From: Buddleja alternifolia
Lineage: Eukaryota; Streptophyta; Magnoliopsida; Lamiales; Scrophulariaceae
Assembly (NCBI GenBank): GCA_019426215.1
Contig: CM033393.1
Coordinates: forward strand, 21,516,591-21,580,590
Direction of reading: 5' to 3'
Length of the DNA: 64,000 nt
Under the pieces are notes generated by a model. The model was given only the letters and a program-made list of their open reading frames with translations. It was not told the DNA's origin and did no database searches. Shown one piece after another: positions 24,755 through 38,178 of this stretch. Position numbers and translations under genes: made by a program. Position 1 is the first letter of the stretch; each line of letters begins with the position of its first letter.

Positions 24755-26290
24755 TGGGTCCATTTTATGTACTAACACGTCAGTTTTAATATCCAAATAC
24801 GTCAATTAATAGATAAAAATACGTCATTTGATATGAAATCATACGTCAGTTGAAATGAACCAATACGTCCATTTAAAGTACTAATACATCAATTTTAATA
24901 TACAAATACGTCAATTAATGGAGAAAAATACGTCAATTGATATGAAATCATACATCACATTGAATGAAATAATACGTCCATTTAATACTTCGGTTTGCCG
25001 TTGAAATATGTCATTTAAAATGTATAATTTATATATACTAATATGTCAACTTATTAAACTAAACACGTATGCCATTAGACTATACACACACGTCGTTAGA
25101 TTATACATGGACGTCATTTTTATTAAAATAATACGGCATTTGAAATGTTGACATACGGCCTATATATTTATTAATACATTCTTTTAGTTGTAACAATACA
25201 TTATTTCATATGTAATAATAATTCGGTTTGCCGTTCAAATACATCATTTCAAATGTATAATTTATATATACTAATACGTCAACTTATTTGACCACATACG
25301 TCGTGAGATTATACACATACGTTATTTTTATTAAAATAATACGTCATTTTAAAGGTTGACATACGGCCTTTATATTTATTAATACATCTTTTTAGTTGTA
25401 ACAATACATCATTTCATATGTAATAATACTTAAGCTTGCTGTTGAAATACGTCATTTAAAATGTATAATTTATATATACTAATACGTCAACTTATTTGAC
25501 CACGTACACCATTAGACTACACACGTACATTAGACTATACACATACGTCGTTAGATTATACAAGTACGTCAATTTTATTAAAATAATACGTCATCTTAAA
25601 TGTTGACATACGGTCTTTATATTTATTAATACTTCATTTTAGTTGTAACAATACATCATTTCATATGTAATAATACTTCGGTTTGCCATTGAAATACGTC
25701 ATTTAAAATGTATAATTTATATATACCAATACATCAACTTATTTGACCACGTACGTCATTAGACTATACACTTACGTCATTAGACTATACACGTACATCA
25801 TTAGACTATACACATACGTCATTAGATTATACATGAACGTCATTTTTATTAAAATATACGTCATCTTAAATGTTGGCATACGGCCTTTACATTTATTAAT
25901 ACATTCATTTAGTTGTAACAATACATCATTTCATATGTAATAATACTTCAGTTTGCTGTTGAAATACGTCATTTAAAATGCATAATTTATATATACCAAT
26001 ACGTCAACTTATTTGACCACTTACGTCACTAGACTATACACATACGTCATTAGACTATACACATACGTCGTTAGATTATACACGTAAGTCATTTTTATTA
26101 AAATAATACATCATCATAAATGTTGACATACGACCTTTACATTTGTTAATACATCCTTTTAGTTGTAACGATACATCATTTCATATGTAATAATACTTCG
26201 GTTTGCTGTTGGAATACGTCAACTTATTTGCGACGTACGTCATTAGACTACACACGTACATTATTAGACTATACACATACGTCAGTCAGT
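24755..26290. repeat. Tandem array rich in ACGTCA motifs, unit about 210-270 bp
   Basis: The block CGGTTTGCCGTTGAAATACG and variants recur at about 24991, 25224, 25432, 25679, 25949 and 26199. Each unit contains repeated ATACGTCA, TTAGACTATACAC, GACATACGGCCTTTA and AACAATACATCATTTCATAT. A shorter unit of about 120 bp (AATACGTCAATTAAT) precedes it at 24755-24990. The hexamer ACGTCA occurs more than 20 times, nearly all in the same orientation. The array ends in TCAGTCAGTCAGTCA. Confidence 0.85.
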
Positions 26291-26304
26291 CAGTCATGCA
26301 CTTA

Positions 26305-26861
26305 CTATGGAATAGTGGGAGCTTGTGTCGTTGATATATCAATCGAATTGATATATTCGAACACGATTCGCCGTAATTCAATCACATGGGTATTTACTCA
26401 ATGACTGTCAATGATTGGATTACTGGTCACGATGGTGTGCGTGAGCCTTAGACCTGAGGAGTCACGAAGATTGTGCTTGTGACACTAGACTTATTATTAG
26501 AGTAGCTAGATCCAATTCACCCTTCGGTGGGATCAACCTCGAAATACTGTCTAAGTGGGTAAGCAACAATCGTTCCGTGACTGCGAATATAGGATTCACT
26601 GTCTCGAATAGTAAACGAGTTAACGTCCTGTGCGATCGTGGGGAAATGAAATTATAATTCTTTGGCCAAAGCAGGAAAACTAACTCGTATGGAACACGAG
26701 GGGTAGTTTAGTAATTTCATCTTACTCTGATTTATTAAGCACAACATCAAGTCCTGTGAGTTTGACACATTCCATGACTCTCACTCGATCCGGCTGTTAC
26801 AGTGAAATGCTTATGCTCACATGACATTTGTGACCTAGAGGTCGCTTTAATTAAATCATTT
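26305..26861 (+). repeat. copia LTR fragment, plus orientation
   Basis: This stretch resembles the middle of the LTRs at 44.7-46.3, 54.7-58.0 and 58.9-60.9 kb: it has ATAGTGGGA, TCACATGGGTATT, TGACTGTCAATGA, GACCTGAG, TTCACCCTTCGGTGGGATC and GGCCAAAGC. Its own start is missing at the tandem array, and its right side stops where the next element's LTR begins. Confidence 0.65.
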
Positions 26862-28333
26862 TGATGGTCCCAAGTGGCAAACAAAAGGGTCTAGAAGAGA
26901 GGGGGGTGTGAATAGACCTTGAAGTCTTTTTCGACTTTTAAAAATTCGTATCACTTTTGAAGATTTTGAACGCTTGGTAAGCTAAGTGCTAGGTCAAGCG
27001 CTTAAGATTAGATAACTTAGACTTAATGATTTCAACAATTACTAAAGTAGGGTAATGCTTTAATCGCTTAATCAAGGTTAGCACAGCGGAAATAATTTTA
27101 GTCGCTTAACCGTTTTAATGCCTTTTCAAGGATATGATATGAAAATATAAAGTAAAGCAATAAAGTAGTAAATCACACAAGATATGCAAAGTTCACTGGG
27201 CGATGTAATCCCAGCTACGTCCTTCTTCTCCTTTACACTCGGAGGAATTCCACTAGATTGATTATCGAAGGATCACACAGAGGCTTCTACAAAATAGAGG
27301 AAAGGAAGATGATCTTGAGCTCCTTGATCACACAGACTTTAGCTCCAATGAAGATCTTCTTCAACAAGCTTCTCTCACTCAGAAATGCTACTTGTAGATC
27401 AACAACTTTCTCATTCAAATGAAAGAGGTTGAGGGTTTTTGTCACGGGTTTGTTTGATTTTAGAAAGTTCAAACAACTTGGGATATCTCAATAAGAGTGT
27501 AGGGTTCGTCTATGAAGATGTTTGAGATATCTTTGACTGTCTTTGGAATGTGTATGAAAAGCTTGAAGAATTTTTTGGCTATGGAGTTTATAAGCTTTTC
27601 TCTCAAATACTTTCAGCAAGGTTTTTGACTTTTTCTTGTGCATGAACGTGTGTTTTTAGGGTTTTGCTGAAGAGTACTATTTATAGAGATTTCTTGGGAT
27701 TGTCTGTTGGACACATGCAGGCACGTGTCTCTCACGCAACGCGTTAAATAGTTCTTTTTCTGACATTTTTGAACTTCTACTGTTACCGATTGGACACAAG
27801 CAGACTTTGAACTCTGAAATCTGTCAGTCTAGTCAAAAGGTGGCTTTTCCATAAGTCATAATACCTTATCACATTTAATGCACTTATCAGGCATTTAATG
27901 CGTTTTGAATTTATTTCCTGTTGAAAATAAATGTCCGTTGATGATTGCATATAAGTCCTTCATGACTTGAGAATTTATTTCAGGTGAATCTGATCCTTGA
28001 TCGCTTGAGTAAATTGAGCGCTTGATTCAATGATCCTGAAATAGTCCTTTAGCGTTTGACAAACGCTTAACATAAATATTCATCTTCACTTGACTTCAGA
28101 CATTGATCTTCAACTTCATCTCTGATAGGCTCACCTAGAATTCTATCAGCGATTCGGTATCTAATACTTAGTCTAAAATCTACAAAGATAAAAATTACAA
28201 GTCTAAAAAAATAGTAAACTTTCAAACACTTATACATTTGTTCTATGAAAGCATGAACTTACATTCTTTTGGGGTCTAACATAAAATCCTATTATTGTCA
28301 TCATCAAAACATCTAACATGAAATTTCGTAACA
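26862..28333 (-). repeat. Sirevirus-like 3' LTR (about 1.47 kb)
   Basis: TG at 26862 and CA at 28333. The same sequence recurs at 43254 onward and, in plus orientation, at 56077-57622. A GCGTTAAATAGTT and CTATTTATAGAGA core near 27670-27750 marks the likely promoter region (minus-strand TATAAATAG). Confidence 0.85.
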
Positions 28334-28581
28334 ATTTTCCCCTTTTTGATGATGTCAAGACCTTAACTCTTATAACTCTTTTATAGTTTAAGAGTATTAA
28401 AAAAAGCCAAAAGATATAAGTTAACATTAGAAAGTTAGATAAGTTAGCTAATATTAGATTAGCTTCAACAAGATGTTTCAGCGTTAAATCATTCATTCAT
28501 ATAAGAAATGAAGCTAACATGATTTACACTGAAAAAGAAATTAAAGCAACAAAATATACAAGAGAATAAAAAAACAAGTAA

Positions 28582-31500
28582 TCATCTCCTTTGTAATATT
28601 TTGGACATCTTCTCCTGGAAGATCTCATTCGCTAGGTCCAGAAGGACTCTATCAATGTCTATCATTGTTGTATGATAAACCTCGTTGTAGTCCTCTCGTC
28701 TTTCTTTAGCGATTTGATTGAGCTCTAACAACCTTTCTACCCAATCTCTTGGAGGAATCCCAAGCGTCTTAATAAGATCATGGTAGAGATCTTGGACTCG
28801 ATTGTTGGAATGTTTCCAGTTGAGAGGTCTCCGCAAGGGTTCAGTGTACGGATGAAAACCCATGCCTTCCAAAAACTCAACATCCACATCAGGAAACCTA
28901 TGCCTGCCTCAGAAGTATCTTGGCTTTCGCTTCTTTTTGAGCATTTTCTTAAGGCTCGCAATCTCTTTAAACATGGAGCGCCAATTCTTGTTATCCGTTT
29001 TGGACACTTGCTCTATTGAGGCTTTTCCTTTAACTTTTCCTTCTTGTGGCTTTTCTTTATCTTCCCCCTTCTTGTCTTCATCAAGGGAAGACTTCAACTC
29101 AGTGATATATCGCCTTAGCAGCTTAACTTCATCAACCAACAAAGCAACTTGTTCAACGATACTCTGATTCACGAAATTGGAAGCGTTGTGTCTTTCAGTA
29201 TCGACTGAAGTGTTATGGGTAAGCGAGCTATTGAACTCTTCAGATAGGTCAGTGATTAAATGGGCCATGCGATCCAGTACCGATGCAGTACTCTTGGTCG
29301 TAGCATTTGCTGTATCACGGCTTCTAGTGTCGAAGGCAAGCTTGATGTGCATCTCATCATTTGCTATCATCTTGGAACAGAAACCCTCGATTGTGTTGAG
29401 CGAGTTCCTAACTGCTTGTCTAAAGTCCTTGGCCTCCAGATCACTATCCTAATCTGATTCTGATGAAGAAGAAGGACGCTCAGGGGATGGAATGAATCCA
29501 TAAGAGCTTGAAACTGCTGGTTTTCCTTTAGATTTGTCACGGACGAAAGGTTCTTCTGGGTCTTCAGCAATTTCTGCCTATACTTCTTCAATCGCTAAGT
29601 TAAAAGATTGAGTTGCAGCCTCAATCTGTGCAATTTCTTCAACTAGTTGCGTATCGACTACTGAAGCGTTGGGGGCTTCTTCCATTTGAATATCAGCATT
29701 TTCGATTTGCTGTGTCCTCAACAGTAGGATCCAAATCAACTTCTAATTCTGTAATCTTCACAGAATCTTCTCTTTTCACTAGGACGACCTAGAGTGGGCC
29801 AATTTTCTTAAGAACATGCCTTGGACTTTGGTAGAAAGTTTGCGGAATAAAAAACAAAGCATCTTCATGCTCTTCAGAACTAAACGCTAGATCAGCGAAT
29901 TCCGGAAACTCTACGCCAGATGTGTACAAATTCTTGAAGTCCATCAACAAAGGCATCAGCGCTTGAGCTATCACCTGATCCACTGGCCTGATAAGCGATA
30001 AGAACTTGGCCAAACGGATGTTCTGTTCACAAAATAAGATAGGATGTAAATTGTACCCGCGGAAGTCACTGAAGTTAAAATGTTGGTTAAAAGTGATATC
30101 CAGCGATTGGGCATTCTCAATAATAGCTCTTCTGTCTCGGTGAAACTCAGAAAAATCATCGGTTAGATGCATATGGGCTTCTTTAGGGCTCGGAAGGGCA
30201 TCACGCTTGCTGGTGGAAGAGTCTTCATTCAAATCAATCTAGACACACTGAGCAAAGTTTTGTTGCGGATGAAACACATAGCGTTATCCCTGACTAGTCT
30301 GATTGAGTTGATGATGAATATAACTTTCCATGCCTTTTCTGAAATAAAGCAAGGCATCTACTGGACCCATGAGCGACTCGCGCCTCTGCAGCAAAAACAA
30401 AGCATATCCTCTACGCTGATACTCGATTCCAAAGTTGAAGAGGAATGGATACTTAATCATCTCCTCAACTATATGGAAGTGCAGTACAAACTCTTCAGCC
30501 CATCTGGATGTATCCAAGATCCATCATTTTCCACGTTTCTTGGCCAGCTCTTTGTTTTTCTTGGCCTCGAGCAGCTTCTTAAATCTTTCTTTCTCCACTT
30601 CAAAGTTGTCGGCCTAAACTCTAGCAAGAAATTCTTTGCCTTCATCTTCAACCCATAAGGAGATTGGATTGGGTTGTTCTTGGAACATAGCACCCTTTCC
30701 TTTCCATAGGCTCAAAGGTTTCTTTGTAGACTTGTTGGTGGCTGAATGGATGACTTTGGGAAGGGAAAACTAACCCATTTTGTTCAGCTGTTCTTCATCG
30801 GGGTTCTTCTCCCAATCACCCATATGAGGATTTCTAATCTGGACATGAGTGCAGTGAAATGGATAGTTGCGTTCAAAGCTCCTGCCGACTTCCTAAAAGC
30901 ATTTGCTTTCAAACTCTGCCAAATCTTTCAGAGGAGTCTCGAGATACTCTAAGCGAGCAATGATTCCCTTTATGGACTTAAGGCCAATAGTAGCAAGCTT
31001 CTCAAAGATTTTAGACTCTTGAACGTCTGAGAGAGCAGGATTGTGGAGTGTTGTCTGCAACTTGAGCTCCATGTCAATCAACTGCCTAAGCGTCTTTTCT
31101 CTCCAAGCATAGTAAAATTCTAAATCTTTATCATGGCTTCTGGGAAAGAAATTGACTTCTATTGGAGGAGGACCAGTTGGTGTGGGGATAATCAGGGCCA
31201 CTTCTGTCGACCGCTCAGCATCCAAAGTCGCTTCCCGAGTTGATGAGATTTTCGCATCCGAAAGGACTGATTCTACTTCTTTGGTGATTTCCACCACAGT
31301 TGATAAATCAAAGTCCAACTCTACGTCTACCTCTGGAGATGGAGGGGCATCAGTGTCTGATACACTTTGAGCGCACACACACAAGCGTTTGAGAAACAAG
31401 AAAGATTTCTACTAAGCAGAAATTTGAGATATAAAATACATAAACACTTACCCTGAGGACTATCTTCGACTATAGTAGTCGTTTGATCTTTAGAAAGTTC

Positions 31501-32931
31501 AGTTTCCATAGCCTCATACTTCGGAAATTCTTCATCTTCAATAGGTCAAGAAGTGAGGGGATTAGTACGAATAGGAATATTGAATTCGTCTAATAAATGC
31601 AGGACATACTGGATGTTATATTCTCTATAGGCTGAAAGAAAACTTTATCCTAACTTTAAAGAAGAAAACAACAAGGAAAGGATAATGTGCTTTGTTTAGC
31701 ACAAGTACTTACCCTAATCGCTAGCCAAATCCTGCGAGAGAGGATTAGTGACAGGCTCTTCGATTGGTTTAGAACGTGGAGGGGGAGGAACACTCGCGGG
31801 TTCATCAAGCGCTGGTTCGGAGGGAACGCTTGTTGAGCCTTTAGGAGTGGACCAAGGCGTGCGCTTTCTAGCAAGCGGCACTTCCACTTCTTCTGCTTAT
31901 TCTTTAGTCTCTGGCAATATTGAAGTCGCTGGAGGTGGAAAAGGGGTTTTCGAAGGAGGGGAGGGAGACTTCTTTTTCTTTTTCTTTCTTTTGTTTCTTT
32001 GTTGGCTTGGAGGGCTCAACGATTTTCACAGAAGTTTTTCTCTTTGGTCTCTTGACCACAACTTCTTCTGGCTCATTTGATGAGGAATTCACTCTATCCT
32101 TATCATCACCACGCACTTGGCCTTCAGCGAGGAGTCGTTTACGCTCCTCTTTGGGAACAGCTACACCACCTCTGCACTTTGGGTGTAGCAACTCGCCGAT
32201 CATCTTTTTACCATAAAATTGTGTCGGTGGCACTTTGGATCCTTCGGAAGTAACAAATTCACTAGCGCTTAAAATAAAACTAAGCAGAATCCCATAAGGC
32301 TTGGGATTCACCAATTCTTACTTCGTTGCCTTAAAGAGATTAAACACGTACAAAGCCCAGTTGACCTTCAGCTTGGTCAACACTGCGATCATCATCTTGT
32401 ATTGAACGATGGAGACTTTATCAAACGAACTTTTTCGGCACTTGATCATCTTGGCACAAATATCAGCCTGAATGACATATTCGCCTTTCGTGTCATTCTT
32501 TTTTAAATTTGACTTGTAAGCAGCATCAACTTCATCACGACGAACAGTTTCCTAGACCTTTGTAGATGCTTCCATGGCTAATTCTTCTACTTCGCACCCG
32601 ATGCATGTAGTTTCAGAAGATCTGCAAGTAATTTTGAAGTTAGAACAATGGGGGTTTAAGCAGAAGGAAACGAATACGAGATTGAGTTGCCATTGGAAGA
32701 AATGATGGCATTCTTGAAGAAAAACTTAACTTCATCCTCATGAATAAGAGAATGAGAGGTGAGAAGGGTTTTCAAGTCGGATTCTTCAATGAGAGGAAGA
32801 ATTTCTCTCATCGGAAAGTTCTGGTTGTCAAAAAGGTATTCCCAGTTCAGAAGGAAACCTGCATTAAAACCCATTTCCTTGGTTTTGGAGGATTTTCCGG
32901 CAACAGATGAGGAAGTCTTTGGTAACGCCAT
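28582..32931 (-). pseudogene. Extra ORF downstream of pol, possibly spliced env-like gene, broken
   Basis: From an ATG at 32931 (MALPKTSSSVAGK) a set of minus-strand frames runs to the stop at 28582. Visible blocks: N-terminal NWEYLFDNQNFPMREILPL; a DICAKMIKC and KVNWALYVFNLF region (32330-32480); a basic lysine-rich stretch KRPKRKTS...KKQKKEKEKE (about 31980-32070); a Pro/Ser-rich linker; AEEFVLHFHIVEEM (30470); and a C-terminal coiled-coil-like region (LLVDEVKLLRRYITELKSSL, 29100). Frames on either side of three GT-AG gaps (32622-32677, 31632-31712, 31357-31451) join in phase. Several stops show decay. Env-like identity is inferred from position; no transmembrane segment was clear and I do not know its function. 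Confidence 0.6.
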
Positions 32932-33822
32932 TGAAGAAAGTGATAAGCTTTTGAGGAGAAGGAAGAAAACTCTTTGCCTTTAGAGAGTAATTTTTACAGC
33001 AAGAAAGTATGAAAGTGATAAAGTTTTTCTGTAAAAATTTGAAGTGCTTAAATAGATGGCAAAAAGTAACTCGTCAATTGCTTTGATAAATGCCACATAT
33101 GAAAGCAGTTAATTGGGAATGAAAATCATTGAATCTGAGCCGTTTATTCATAAAGACGGATGTAAAGAAGACGATAAATTAGGTTAACTGCTGGAAAAAT
33201 AAAATTTTGAAATCCGCAGTTACTTTTCAAAAACATTTGAGCTTTTGAGAATTTTCATCGTAAATTACACGCGCCTGTTGGTACATTGATGCTTACCCAG
33301 GCAAGTACAAATACTGAACCGCCTATTTGAGATAGTGGTCATTAACCGTCAGTTTGATATGATACGGACTTGTGGGCAGTTGTCAAATCTTATTTTTTGG
33401 ACTTATCCACACGCTTCCTTTTTAGCGATGAAAACAATGCATGTTTTTTTGAGAAGTTACTTAGCATTTAAGTGGGAATATACTTAACGCTAAAGTTTTA
33501 TTTTAATAAAGAACATTTAATCACTGTTTTAGAAATAATGCTTTTATTTTATTAGCTATTAAATTGTTATGCATATAGGTAAACTCAAACGATCAATGCA
33601 TAAAAAATTCCAAAGTCATTTTTGACCATAGTCGTTTACTAATTGGAATAAGTACAATTTTAAAGTTCCCCCTAAAATTGATAACTCATTTCAATTTGAA
33701 AAAGCTTTAGACATTATAATAAAGTGAATTTTCCCTAATTTATATGCCTATAAAAGTATGATGCTTCATGATTAAGCGTTTAAATCAATCATACCTAATT
33801 CACTTCTCAAAGTGAGAAAACA
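32932..33822. other. Non-coding spacer between RNase H and the extra ORF
   Basis: About 0.9 kb of AT-rich DNA without a clear frame lies upstream (minus strand) of the extra ORF. It would be the place for a promoter or subgenomic splice acceptor, but no convincing motif was identified. Confidence 0.4.
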
Positions 33823-34770
33823 TTATTCATTGAGCGCTTTTGTGAAGATATCTGCCAATGGTTTGTCAGTTCCAATGAAATGCATGGAGATATCTTTCTT
33901 TTGAACATGGTCACACAAGAAATGGTAGCGAATGTCAATGTGTTTAGTTCTAGAATGAAGGACTGGGTTTTGGGTCATAGCTAAAGCGCTTTGGTTATCA
34001 CAATGGATTGGGGTAGGACCCAAGAGGATCCATAATCTTTAAGTTGTTGCCTCATCCAAAGGATTTGTGCACAATAACTTCCAGCGGCTACATACTCAAC
34101 TTCAGCGGTAGAAGACACTATGGATTGTTGTTTCTTACTATGTCACGAAACTAATCTATCACCTAGAAATTGACATGTACCACTAGTACTTTTTTTATCT
34201 ATTTTGCATCCTGCAAAATCTGAGTCTAAATAACTAATTAGTTCAAAAGGGGAGTCTCTTGGATACCACAAGCCCACATTTTGTGTGCCTTTTAGGTATT
34301 TAAGGATTCTCTTGGTAGCAATTAGGTGTGACTCTCTTGGATTAGCTTGAAAGCGTGCACACATGCACACAGAAAACATAATATTAGGTCTACTAGCGGT
34401 AAGATAAAAAAGTAATCCAATGATACATCTATAGTTAGTGATATCAATTTTCTTCCCACTTTCATCTTTATCTAACTTTAGCATTTGGCTCATTGGAATT
34501 TTTGAAGATGATGCATTTTCCATACCAAAATTCTTCATCATATTTCTTATATATTTAGCTTGGTTTATAAATATGTCATTAGGGATTTGTTTAACTTGTA
34601 ATCCTAAGAAGAAAGTTAATTCACCCATTATGCTCATTTCAAATTGATCTTGCATCATTTTCGAAAATTTCTCATACAGTTGCTCATTAGTAGAACTAAA
34701 TATAATATCATCAACATAGATTTGGACTACGAGAATATCCTCATTATGGGTAATTTTAAATAACGTTGTA
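33823..34770 (-). pseudogene. Sirevirus-like RT 3' part and RNase H, broken
   Basis: Right end has the RT catalytic box YVDDIIFSST near 34690-34720, then the FEMSIMGELTFFLGLQVKQ motif and the SRPNIMFSVCMCARFQANP connection region. RNase H follows with the end HCDNQSALAMTQNPVLHSRT and LADIFTKAL at 33823-34023. A frame change and stops occur around 34020-34143. The right limit is the insertion site of the solo LTR that splits RT from its N-terminal part. Confidence 0.85.
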
Positions 34771-34777
34771 TTAATGG

Positions 34778-37700
34778 TGTGATACCCCTATTTTCAGCCT
34801 TGTGGACCCTTTCATATTTATTCGAACGATCAAGAAGAGATTAATACATGGGATAATTAGATTTCGTATTTATTCGATTTTAGCAATGTGTGTTCGACCA
34901 AAAGTATTTACTACTTGCTTATATAACTATTATTATATCTATATGTGAAATAGGTTAGTAGTATTTGCATCTCATTGTGGATTAGTTGATGCATTATATC
35001 ATTTAAGGCACATATATATATATATATATAGATTTACCTTTATCAATTGTATATTGCTAATATTTAAAGGTGTCCATACCTACCTACATATATATAGGCA
35101 CAAACACATGCACATATATACATATATATACACGTACAACCACATGCTCTAATAGGGGGAGGAAGATTAGGAGGTGGCATGTTAAGCTAATCACATCTCA
35201 TCTTGCCTAAAAACGTGGCCCATGGAGGATTAATCTCCATTTATTTTTCCACTACCTTTTTTACCATCACCTTCATATATACACTCAGCAAACCAGCTGG
35301 AGTTCAAAGCTCCTCAATATTCCTCTCACAAAATAGGAAGATTTCAAGAGCTGGAAAAGGGAAAAACGCAGGCTGCGCAGTGTTGGGAGATCTTCGATTT
35401 GTGGGCTCAAACAATATCCAAATTTAGTGTAATTGGTCTTAATTTCTTCCTAAGAGATAGAGGAAGAATACGGTGGTTTTGGTTTCTACATAGAAGTTCG
35501 TAATTGGTCACAAAGGTCGTCCAACCGTGACCCTTTTGCACAGAGACAAAATCTGCTGCTGGGTAAATTTTGGCAAGCTATGGGTTGGAAGTGGGTTAAT
35601 TCATCTCTCTCAGTGTTAGGTATCAAATCCTCACATCTCTAGTGATATATTAAGCACATTTTATTGATGGGCTATTGACTTGATAGTTAGATTCTTGCAT
35701 GCACGAGGTGATTGTGAAGGTTGGGTTGAAATTATGGCTGTATGTGTGAATAGGTGTAGGATCTGACTAAATTCTTGTATACCCATGGATATATTTGTAT
35801 TTCAAGCTTCATTGAGTAATTGCATGTCAAATTTAATAAGTTTCTAAAAAGTATTTAGGACATGCATGAATGTTTTGTCATGAAAATAAAATGAGCTCAA
35901 TTTCAGTTTTTGCATGTGTGTTCTACAATGTATTTGAAGTTCCAATTGAATGAAATTTGAAGCCAAACTATTTTCCAATAAAATTTGTTGTATTTATAGA
36001 AAAATCGTGGAGTTTGGAAATATTTGGAGTTTTGGTGAATTTTATAAAAAAATTGGCAAACCACTGCTGCCAGGGAATTACTTATTTACAGATATGCTTT
36101 GTTATAAGCTGAAACTTTTGTATCTACAGATTTTATTTGGCTTCCAAAAATTTTCTGATCCATTTTGAGTGTCTTGTGAGCATGTCCTATAAATGTTGGA
36201 GCTTTCTGATGAACAGGAGATTTTATACAAATTTTTGAAGTGTATCCTGCCTGTGTAAAAACAGCTTCTGCTTGGCTGGGTTTTGGAGGATGAAACAGCT
36301 ACTTACAAATCTAGTTTACCTTTGAAACTTTTACCTGAACTTTTTCAGTAAGTCTTGGGTGTTTCTGAAAAATTTCAAAAGTAAAATCATGTTCTATGAA
36401 TTTTAATAGATTTTAAACCAAAACCGCGCAGATTTATTTTCTTAGTGTTTTGTCAATCTTTGAATATAATGAAGTTAAGCATAGTTTGGGAGAATAATAT
36501 TTCGTGCATGTTCATGTAGTTCATAGGACCGCATAGGATTTTTCGAGTAGATTATTAAGACGAGTGTTAGAGAATAGATTTCGAATATAATCCTTGGATT
36601 AACAGGTGGTGTTAGTAAACCGCTCGAGGACGACGCTGAATAACTTGGAAGTTAGTGTGAGTTGCCTCTCAAAATTATAGTTATATGTCTTTCAAAACTG
36701 GAAGGAATACGTCATATATATATATATATATATATATCTATGTACTTTCAACATGCTTTGAATACTTGACATGAAAATGAGTTTCAACACTCTCAAATCA
36801 AATTCAGGACTCATTTTACATTCACCAATTCTTGGCACCAACTATTACCTGCATGAATGTTTTCAAACACGTATCTTGCAAAAGTAATTTTTCAGGCATG
36901 TTTGTGAAAATGAATTCGAGGAAAACATTCTTTTAAGGAAATTCTGAAAAACTATTTGTTCGATTAAATATTTCATCGTGAACTAAAATGCTTCATTGCA
37001 TCATTCGTGACATACGTGATTGCATACTTATTTCAGATGCATAATTTATACAAGAATGATTTCGAAATAAACATCGGTTTTCTGATTTTTGTGAAATTAC
37101 TCCATCATTGGTCTTGTATCTTGATCATTTGCCGTGATGGTGTTCTTGTGACGTGTTGCATCTGACGTGGTTGTGTTGGGCCCAAGGTCGGGCGATGGAT
37201 AGGGCAGGGTTCGGCCGGTCAAGCATGGGCTTGCGGTCTTAAACAGTTCCCGCTATTCACGTCCAGATCCATGCACCTAGGACGGAGTGCTCTGAGGGTG
37301 CATGGGTCATTTATCGTGTGGCATACTCCGGATATGACCAAATCGGGCATCGCGAGCCTGCGTGGGGAGGTATAAGGTGATGGCTTTTAAGCCGCGTGTT
37401 CAGGGGTGATAAGGAAGAAGCAGCGGGACCCAAAGTGCTGTAGGTAAATCATCGGACGCGATGGTATTGCTAACATGGCCCCCTACTGCTTAAGCGTGTC
37501 TTGTACGTGTTATATAAACATGTGTTGTACGTATTACTTAAACATGTCTTGTACGTGATACTTGCATTGAACTACATGCTTTTTTAAAATGCATGTTTTG
37601 AAACTTAAATATCATGCCACCAATCGTTCCAACTTTATCATGAACGTAATTTTTTCCAAGCATGTTTTCAATGATATTTGACAAAACCTCATCGTGCATA

Positions 37701-38178
37701 TACTAAGACCTTTGTCTCATACTAGCTATTGCTTAATTGTTACTATGCTCACAAATTGCTTTTCTTATTTAGGATTTCAATGATCCTTTGAAAATCAACA
37801 AAAACTATTATTGTTTTTCCCTCACTAATTTATCATTTGGGTCTAAAAACTATTTTGAGAAACTTGCACACAAGCACTGACACTCACTAAGCCTTTGCTT
37901 ACGTATTTTGTTTCATTCCTTCCTTCCAGTTGTAGGTGAGTTGAGCAGTGAGACTAGTTGGAGGATAACAGGAATAGACATAGACGATCCAAGAGGTAAA
38001 AACTGGTAGTTTTATTCAAGGATATTAAGTTACTTCGTGCTGCGGATGATAGTTTCAGGAGTAGGACCCTAAGATACATTGATAAAAATTGGGTCCATGT
38101 TTGGAATTGGAACTACAGCTACGATGGACTTATGTATTCAAGTTGGGTCTTTTATGACCCAATCAACGGGGCGTGACA
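34778..38178. mobile_element. Solo LTR (about 3.4 kb) inserted in RT, probably Ty3/gypsy
   Basis: The segment begins TGTGATACCCC and ends GGGGCGTGACA, both TG...CA, and is flanked by AATGG (34773-34777) and AATGC (38179-38183), 4 of 5 identical. Taking it out restores the RT frame between [16 protein letters not shown] and the YVDD box. It has no coding domain, PBS or PPT. Ends of this kind and a multi-kilobase length are typical of gypsy chromovirus (Tekay/Del) LTRs, so I infer a solo LTR. It holds a GC-rich stretch (37130-37480) and TA microsatellites (35012-35031, 36715-36737). Confidence 0.78.

Noticed and set aside
25743..25940. Plus-strand frame with repeated YVIRLYT
   Set aside because: It is the direct translation of the TTAGACTATACAC tandem repeat; no other support.
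24755..26290. Possible CRISPR-like array of regular repeats
   Set aside because: Units are 210-270 bp, diverged and without unique spacers; the genome is a plant.
28780..32216. Many plus-strand frames over 28.8-32.2 kb
   Set aside because: They are antisense shadows of the minus-strand extra ORF; their composition follows its codons.
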